The translations under genes and the position numbers were made by a program. Below are positions 56,912 through 64,000 of a stretch of 64,000 nucleotides of DNA, piece by piece. How positions within the stretch are numbered: the stretch's first letter is position 1; every line of letters begins with the position of its first letter. Where the stretch lies: the NCBI GenBank assembly GCA_026745465.1, contig JACYXH010000500.1:1677501-1741500 (forward strand). Reading direction: 5' to 3'. The notes under the pieces were generated by a model. The model was not told the DNA's origin. It worked only from the letters and a program-made list of their open reading frames with translations, and searched no databases. The stretch comes from Lota lota. Its lineage: Eukaryota > Chordata > Actinopteri > Gadiformes > Lotidae.

Positions 56912-58275
56912 TTATGTTGGGTGTAGAGTGGTGTGTAGGTGTAGCCAGGGATCCTCAGGTTGGACGGGGAATAGGACACTGGAGTAGATCAACTCTTCAG
57001 TCATCGTACTGTAAAGTGAAATGATGAAAAAAAAAAATGTCAGTTTCACATTGTGCTGGCCGATTTATAAGACATTTTGATCACCAAATGTGACGGGCAT
57101 TCAAAGACTCCTAAATGCAGCACCATGCTACCTTGCCATTTGGTCCATTTAGAATGAAGTAACTATTGAAGCGCTCACCTGGGTCTACCCAAATATTCTA
57201 CCATGTTGAATATTCAAAGTAAAAATCCCATTAAGATGGTAAGTTAAGCATCTTACCTGGGTCCACATGTGGTCTTTAGGGCGCTGTACTGCAGGCCTTT
57301 GGTCCATCCTCTGCTCCGGGCCACGGTCCTGAGTTTAAAGAACCATTAGTCATCAAGCCGCTTGGTGATTTTAATACACGTCTTTAAGAAGCAGGTGGTT
57401 TGACCCTGGTGCTACGGTATCTCTGCTGGGAGAGGACCACCATAGCAACAGGTGATCTGTTTCAAAACGTTAAAGCCATCAGCTGTACATTTATGTACCT
57501 TCTCTGGATAAATAAGAGGGTGGGGTGGTCGTCACCTGAGCACCGATCTTCAGCACCAGTGACTCCTATCCTGGTGGACCAAAAACCCAAACCCTGCTAC
57601 TCTAGTGCACTCACTACCAAGTTCCAAGTGATAAAACCCCAATTAATTAGGTTAATTATCTATTGACAAAAATACTACTAGTTCCTAAATTCAGACCTAG
57701 ATGCTCAGATTTACTCTATGAACCTTTAATCGGTTGAAGAGTTCACCTTTCCTGGACGAGGAGCTGCTTGGGCTTAACACAAGCTGCACCTGCAAGGACC
57801 TCCAGCTGACCGCCACCGCCAGGACCTCCAGCTGAGTGGCCTCAGTCCTTCTGAAACTTAAACACATGTGCTCCATTTGCACACTGGACATTTCTTTACT
57901 CCCTGTTGATGTAAATATACATTTTTTTTCCCAGCAATCCAACAGCTCACTCAGATGTCAATAGTGTATTTTACATGTACCTTGGTCTATACTGTGCAGT
58001 TTTGATAATCAATAGTTGTATTATATTACTCTCTCAACCACACATGGAATATACATCTTGATGCTCGTCCTAGTGGCTTGGAATGCTTTCTTAACAGCCA
58101 ATCACAACAAACACATCTGTATGAATTCATTTAGGTTTGTACGAGGAGATGCTGATGCTAGTGTCCTAAACAATTTAACCATCCCAAGATGTGGATTCCA
58201 GTGTCTTACCCTTCCGCATCTGTAGAACTGTAGTGCTCCTGGCCTTCCCTCCAGCTGCAGCTCCCAGCACCAGTC
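56912..58275 (-). CDS. Candidate ITIM-bearing receptor cytoplasmic tail (four small exons)
   Basis: Four minus-strand segments, each bounded by AG and GT, join in one continuous phase: 58275-58210 (66 bp, LVLGAAAGGKARSTTVLQMRK), 57850-57790 (61 bp), 57328-57257 (72 bp, with GLQYSALKTTCGP) and 57008-56912 (97 bp, with TEELIYSSVLFPVQPEDPW and a stop). LQYSAL and LIYSSV both fit the ITIM consensus (I/V/L)-x-Y-x-x-(L/V), about 20 residues apart near the C-terminus. This is the arrangement of inhibitory Ig-superfamily receptors (Siglec/CD22-like, CEACAM-like) that recruit SHP phosphatases. Ig domains and a clear transmembrane helix were not found upstream, where the satellite begins, so this may be a tail cut from its gene. 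The first two exons are the least certain. Confidence 0.4.
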
Positions 58276-58699
58276 CTGGATTTGACAAACTCTAGAACAC
58301 TGCTCTTGCAATTAAAGGGTTAGGGGCCAACCTTGCCCCTGAAAAAATTAATAAAAATCAAGACTTATCGTACACTGTTCATTATTCATTAGGAATTCTT
58401 AAATTCCTTGGAAATAACCAATATGAAAGGCAGCATGAGCCACATATAGCAAGATAGGCCTGGTACAGTCAGGGAACCTGCCCCAAATCAATTAGTGTGG
58501 GTTGCTATACATACATTTGAGAGCAACTAGTCATCTTCAGTAAATTCTTCCAATGGACTAAAATATTGAAATGTAACATTTTTCGTACTACGATTCAGAT
58601 TTTGCCAGTGAAGGTGCTTAGGGTTACCAAACAGAATTCCTAAAAGACAGTCAATGTAAATTTAAAAAATATTCACTGGGAAAAACGGCAACTATGGGT
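58276..58699. other. Intergenic, nothing recognised
   Basis: AT-rich, no gene signature. Confidence 0.4.
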
Positions 58700-59160
58700 G
58701 CAAAGCTAGCTTCCAAACTATGGGTGCAAAGCTCCCAACACCGTTGCATTTACTGTACCCTCAGTCAGTGAGTTTGGACTGGCGTCAACAAAGTAAACCA
58801 AAATAAGTAAATAATAAATCATAATCACATTGTCGAGCTATATGCAGTTGCGGGGCGACACTGCGGGAGGAACTCAATTAAGAATTAATGACAATGTGAT
58901 TGGCTGTGAGCGAGAAGTTCGAGACGAGAAAGTGTAGGCCTACGTATCGAGTGAAGCATGTGAATTACCTATTGAGAATAAAAGTGCTCAATAATGCATC
59001 ATTAATAAAGAAAATTGGGTCGCAGTCGACATGGCAAACTAGCTTCACGCTACCAGGTGCAAAGCTTCCAACATAGTAGTATTTACTTCAACCCTTTATA
59101 CTGTGCCCTCAACTGTCAGTAGGTTTAGACTGGCTTCAACAAAAAGTAAACCGGCAAATA
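58700..59160 (+). repeat. Flanking repeat of the 42-bp array (left side)
   Basis: Two diverged copies of a block beginning caaagctcccaacaccgttg (58726) / gcaaagcttccaaca (59060) and passing through ctgtaccctca and gactggcgtcaacaaagtaa. Between them is a piece resembling the long inverted arms (gattggctgtgagcgagaa; gtcgcagtcgacatgg). Another copy lies at 61790-62020. Confidence 0.75.
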
Positions 59161-59164
59161 ATTT

Positions 59165-61760
59165 ATGAAACTGCACTGTAGGAAATAAAAAAAGCGTACT
59201 GCATGGAATGAGAGCACAGCGTAGAAAATAACAAACCGCAATGCATGGAATGAGAGCAGTGCAGAAAATAAAAAAACGTTTTGCATGGAATGAGAGCACA
59301 GTGTAGAAAATAAAAAACCGTATTGCATGGAATGAGAGCAGTATAGAAAATAAAAAACCGTATCGCATGGAATGAGAGCACAGTATAGAAAATAACAAAC
59401 CGTATTGCATGGAATGAGAGCACAGTGTAGAAAATAAAAAAACGTATTGCATGGAATGAGAACACAGTGTAGAAAATAACAAACCGTACTGTGTGGAATG
59501 AGAGCACAACGTAGAAAATAACAAACCGTAATGCATGGAATGAGAGCACAGTGTAGAAAATAACAAACGGTATTGCATGGAATGAGAGCATAACGTAGAA
59601 AATAAAAAACCGTAATGCATGGAATGAGAGCACAACGTAGAAAAGAAAACCGTAATGCATGGAATAAGAGCACAGTGTAGAAAATAACAAACCGTAGTGC
59701 ATGGAATGAGAGCACAGTGTAGAAAATAACAAACCGTACTGCATGGAATGAGAGCACAACGTAGAAAATAACAAACCGTATTGCATGGAATGAGAGCAGT
59801 GCAGAAAATAATAAACCGTATTGCATGGAATGAGAGCACAGTATAGAAAATAAAAAACCGTAATGCATGGAATGAGAGCACAGTATAGAAAATAAAAAAC
59901 CGTATTGCATAGAATGAGAGCAGTGTAGAAAATAACAAACCATATTGCATGGAATGAGAGCACAGTATAGAAAATAAAAAACCGTAATGCATGGAATGAG
60001 AGCACAGTATAGAAAATAAAAAACCGTATTGCATAGAATGAGAGCAGTGTAGAAAATAACAAACCATATTGCATGGAATGAGAGCACAGTATAGAAAATA
60101 ACAAACCGTATTGCATGGAATGAGAGCACAGTATAGAAAATAACAAACCGTATTGCATGGAATGAGAGCACAGTGTAGAAAATAAGAAACCGTATTGCAT
60201 AGAATGAGAGCAGTGTAGAAAATAACAAACCATATTGCATGGAATGAGAGCACAGTATAGAAAATAACAAACCATATTGCATGGAATGAGAGCACAGTAT
60301 AGAAAATAACAAACCGTATTGCATAGAATGAGAGCAGTGTAGAAAATAACAAACCATATTGCATGGAATGAGAGCACAGTATAGAAAATAACAAACCGTA
60401 TTGCATGGAATGAGAGCACAACATAGAAAATAACAAACCGATTGCATGGTATGAGAGCAGTGCAGAAAATAATAAACCGTATTGCATGGAATGAGCACAG
60501 TGTAGAAAAGAAAACCGTATTGCATGGAATGAGAGCACAGTATAGAAAATAAAAAACCGTAATGCATGGAATGAGAGCACAGTATAGAAAATAAAAAACC
60601 GTATTGCATGGAATGAGAGCACAGTGCAGAAAATAAAAAACCGTATTGCATGGAATGAGAGCACAGTGTAGAAAATAACAAACCGTAATGCATGGAATGA
60701 GAGCACAGTGTAGAAAATAACAAACAGTATTGCATGGAATGAGAGCATAACGTAGAAAATAAAAAACCGTAATGCATGGAATGAGAGCACAACGTAGAAA
60801 AGAAAACCGTAATGCATGGAATAAGAGCACAGTGTAGAAAATAAACCGTATTGCATGGAATGAGAGCACAGTGTAGAAAATAACAAACCGTACTGCATGG
60901 AATGAGAGCACAACGTAGAAAATAACAAACCGTATTGCATGGAATGAGAGCAGTGCAGAAAATAATAAACCGTATTGCATGGAATGAGCACAGTGTAGAA
61001 AAGAAAACAGTATTGCATGGAATGAGAGCACAGTGCAGAAAATAAAAAACCGTATTGCATGGAATGAGAGCAGTATAGAAAATAAAAAACCATATTGCAT
61101 GGAATGAGAGCACAGTGCAGAAAATAAAAAACCGTGTTGCATGGAATGAGAGCACAGTACAGAAAATAAAAAACAGTATTGCATGGAATGAGAGCACAGT
61201 ACAGAAAATAAAAAACCGTATTGCATGGAATGAGAGCACAGTGTAGAAAATAAAAAACCGTATTGCATGGAATGAGAGCAGTGTAGAAAATAAAAAACCG
61301 TATTGCATGGAATGAGAGCACAGTGCAGAAAACAAAAAACCGTATTGCATGGAATGAGAGCAGTGCAGAAAATAAAAAACCGTATTGGATGGAATGAGAG
61401 CACAACGTAGAAAATAACCGTAATGCATGGAATGAGCGCATAGTGTAGAAAATAAAAAACCGTAATGCATGGAATGAGTGCACAACGTAGAAAAGAAAAC
61501 CGTATTGCATGGAATGAGAGCACAGTATAGAAAATAAAAAACCGTAATGCATGGAATGAGAGCACAGTATAGAAAATAAAAAACCGTATTGCATGGAATG
61601 AGAGCACAGTGTAGAAAATAAAAAACCGTATTGCATGGAATGAGAGCACAATGCAGAAAATAAAAAACCGTATTGCATGGAATGAGAGCAGTGCAGAAAA
61701 TAAAAAACCGTAATGCATGGAATGAGAGCACAGTGTAGAAAATAAAAAAAAACTATTGCA
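59165..61760. repeat. 42-bp satellite (about 60 units)
   Basis: Unit approximately cagtgtagaaaataaaaaac plus cgtattgcatggaatgagagca. Three-base deletions give 39-bp units; rarer shorter ones occur. No stop occurs in any minus-strand frame of the unit, so three overlapping ORFs of 868-892 codons span the array. All are artefacts. Decayed units continue to about 62110. Confidence 0.96.
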
Positions 61761-61789
61761 AAGAATGTAACCACATTGCACGGACTTCA

Positions 61790-62110
61790 ACATCAAGCAG
61801 CAGCTGCTTCTCGCTCGAGAAGAGAAGGTGTGGGCCTAGGTATCGAATGCGTCATATGAACCTTAACCCATAGGGAATGAAAGCTCTCAAATAATAGTGC
61901 ATCGTTTCTATTTGGGTCTCGTTCGACATAGCACACTAGCTTCCAAGCTATTGGTGCGAAGCTCCCAACACCGTTGCATTTACTGTACCCTCATTCTTGA
62001 GTTGAGACTGGCTTGAACTAAAGGGGTCACCGCCAGAGGCAAATTATACAATAAACAGCACTGCACAAAATAAAATCGTGTTGCACAGAATGAAACCGCA
62101 CTGGACAGAA
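61790..62110 (+). repeat. Flanking repeat of the 42-bp array (right side)
   Basis: Contains the same blocks as 58700-59160: cttctcgctcgagaagagaa (arm-like), then agctcccaacaccgttgcat and actgtaccctcattc, then diverged 42-bp-like units. Confidence 0.75.
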
Positions 62111-63119
62111 TTAACACATTGCACAGAATTCAACATCAAGCCGCAGTCAAACAGCAGCCTGCAAGTGTATTGAAAGTTGTGAAAAGGAAAAACTAAAATT
62201 GGGAGAGTGTGCAAGTGCATGTGTAAAGCAAGTACAGCATCTAACCTCTTCAGATTCCCGCATGCCAACCTTCTACCAGGCCAGAACCAACCTTAAACCA
62301 CACCTCAACAGACCCCCCCCCCCCCCCCAGTCAGTCAGTAGTCTAGTCAGTATGACGGATTTCCAAATGACACGAAGGGTCCAGTGGGGTTATGGATGGA
62401 GCAAAAACGGAACACTCCCTTCTCTTTGTGGAGTTCCTTGGAGATTTCCTTAAATTCACAAACGTGGACTCATTTCGGTTTGACAGACTTCCATCCTGGA
62501 TATTTCGGACACGTGGCATTTCAGGTAGTCTTTGTGGATTCCTGGGGGAGGAAGAGCATCTGGAGAAGGCGCTGGGCCGTTCAATTGTCTGATGCAGCAT
62601 TGATTTCACCTAGTGGAGGTCCTGTAGTCCAGTGGCGCTGTTGAACAAAAAAGCAATAGGCGAAAATAGTTGTATCCGCCAATTGGTCTACTTACCTCTT
62701 AACCTACGACTTCAAACCTATGCTTTCAACAGTTCTAGTTTTACCCAAACGTCGTTATTTCACCATAGTTGCAGCTGTTCCTCCATTTTGCGTCCAGTTT
62801 CCAGAGCACACACACTTCCCCGTGTTCACACGGAGGTTGTCGGTGCAGCGTCGGTAAAGTCAGTCGGTTAGTTGTCCCCAGTTAGGCCCAATACAAACAC
62901 GTGTGCACACTGCACTCAAAACACAAGCTACAACTCCATTTAAACTACAACGAGCAAAACCCAATTAACTGAGCGGTCAAATCCAGGTTCACTTTGAGGG
63001 GAAATAACCGTGATATAGATTGTGAGTGAAGAGATGGGCATAGTGTGATGTGTGCGGTGCACTAATGTACAATTTCGGGCTGATCTGAAGCCAGCAGCCA
63101 AACACAACCAGACCACTTC
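62111..63119. other. Intergenic, poly-C tract
   Basis: Poly-C at about 62312-62329. The plus ORF 62392-62592 (MDGAKTEHSLLFVEFLGDF...) has no family I recognise and ends LGRSIV. Nothing else supported. Confidence 0.4.
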
Positions 63120-64000
63120 AAGCAGCCCAATACACACTGAGCGTGGGGTGACTCACCGCGGTGTTCCTCAGTGACGCTCCCCCGGTGGTGGCCACGTAGT
63201 CCGGATTGTTAATTCAAAAGCGCACAAATAAGCAACAGCGGGTCCTTTTTGAATCACGTTTGGGAGCAACGTCTACCTAATACAAGGTATAGGCCTAACC
63301 TATATTGCAAAATTGCTAAACTACGCCAAACACAAAAAAATAACAGATGCCCGACATCACGTGGGCTACATGCACAGCTGAATTCAATGAAGAACTAATG
63401 AGAACGAGAACGTGATTGGCTGTCAGCGAGAGGCTCGACACGAGAAAGAGCCTCCGTCTGGAGCGCAGCAAATGAAATATCTGTATAGAATAAAAGCGGT
63501 CAAATAATAATGGATCGGTTATTTTTATTTATTGGGGTCGCAAACGACATAGGTATAATGTAGGCATATGGAAATGTGATTATTGCAGTTATTGTTGTCA
63601 ACTGTTGGAATCATTCTGCGCTGGTCTCATTTCCCTAACCTATGAAACCTCTAACATAAGATCATGATGAAAACAAACTCTGGGATATATTATTTTTAAG
63701 AATTGATACCTAAAAGCAAAAATTTAACACATTACGAGATTGATCTCATGATCTAAATCACTTAATAATTGTACATATTTGAAGTATGACGACTGCAAAT
63801 TTAGATGGGGGGGGGGGGGGGGGGGGGGGTTCACTTTGAAATGATAATTACATTCTATTATAATATATTCATTCTTTGTTAGCCTATAATTCAACGCACA
63901 TTTGCGAATTGCATTGGATTGGATTGAAGCGAAGTAAATCAAATAAAAAGTTATAGAATGTGAGAGAACCTCCCAAATGTTGTGTCATTGAATCTCAGGT
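63120..64000 (-). repeat. Long inverted repeat, right arm (runs off the window)
   Basis: Reverse complement of 54926-55803. It carries the G23 homopolymer (63807-63829) opposite C19 of the left arm. The arm is still matching at the last base of the window. Confidence 0.93.

Noticed and set aside
59096-61796. ORFs of 868-892 codons on the minus strand
   Set aside because: They are translations of the 42-bp satellite, open in three frames at once, with no unique sequence beyond a few codons at each end.
62392-62592. 66-codon plus-strand ORF as a gene
   Set aside because: No recognisable motif, and it lies amid repeat-derived sequence; kept only as a note in the intergenic entry.

Overview
This window looks like nuclear DNA of a teleost fish. 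It carries intronless fish-type odorant receptor (OR) genes, the 5' exons of an integrin alpha chain, and many kinds of fish transposon debris: Tc1, piggyBac, hAT, Tx1/L1-like and other LINEs, Ty3/gypsy, a tRNA-derived SINE and a Polinton/adintovirus-like remnant. Tandem repeats of every scale are unusually dense. That density is reminiscent of gadid (cod-like) genomes, but this is only a guess. There are no prokaryotic operons, CRISPR arrays or rRNA genes.

Layout. 1-2507: an 11/17-bp satellite. 2508-7500: two minisatellites, a (CA)n tract and exons 1-2 of an integrin alpha gene of the alphaV/5/8 type on the minus strand, with a 42-45-bp minisatellite in the intron after exon 2. 7500-14200: mostly repeats, a 39-bp minisatellite whose unit forms a hairpin, a short hAT-like N-terminal exon and an unrecognised broken ORF pair. 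14203-33885: a repeat-built OR block. An intact OR (OR1, 17436-18386) lies between two inverted ~2.4-kb repeats. The right-hand repeat belongs to a ~6.5-kb unit that is tandemly duplicated (20743-27213 and 27422-33885), each copy with an OR gene (OR2, OR3) encoding the same protein. 34286-38235: LINE, LTR-like and piggyBac remnants, then a (GTGA)/(GT) microsatellite. 39730-45770: OR4 (minus) and OR5 (plus), head to head in an inverted repeat, separated by gypsy, LTR and Tc1 fragments. 46213-46700: a SCAND3/ZBED-like hAT pseudogene. 48200-49114: a broken OR (OR6) carrying a 131-bp tract identical to OR2/OR3. 49563-52076: a compact set of broken ORFs ending in a Polinton/adintovirus-type integrase N-terminus, cut off by an 18/20-bp satellite. 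52078-54680: three more arrays. 54926-64000: two inverted arms of about 880 bp enclosing 7.3 kb. The enclosed part holds four small minus-strand exons that would encode an ITIM-bearing receptor tail, and a ~2.6-kb 42-bp satellite.

How it works together: the single-copy content is chemosensory (five intact ORs and one pseudogene), plus the 5' end of an adhesion receptor and possibly an immune receptor tail. The OR cluster seems to have been shaped by inverted and tandem duplication and by gene conversion. Most long ORFs outside the ORs are artefacts of tandem repeats with no stop codon in the unit. Coordinates, splice phases and identities were read by eye. Family calls rest on remembered family signatures, not on searches.
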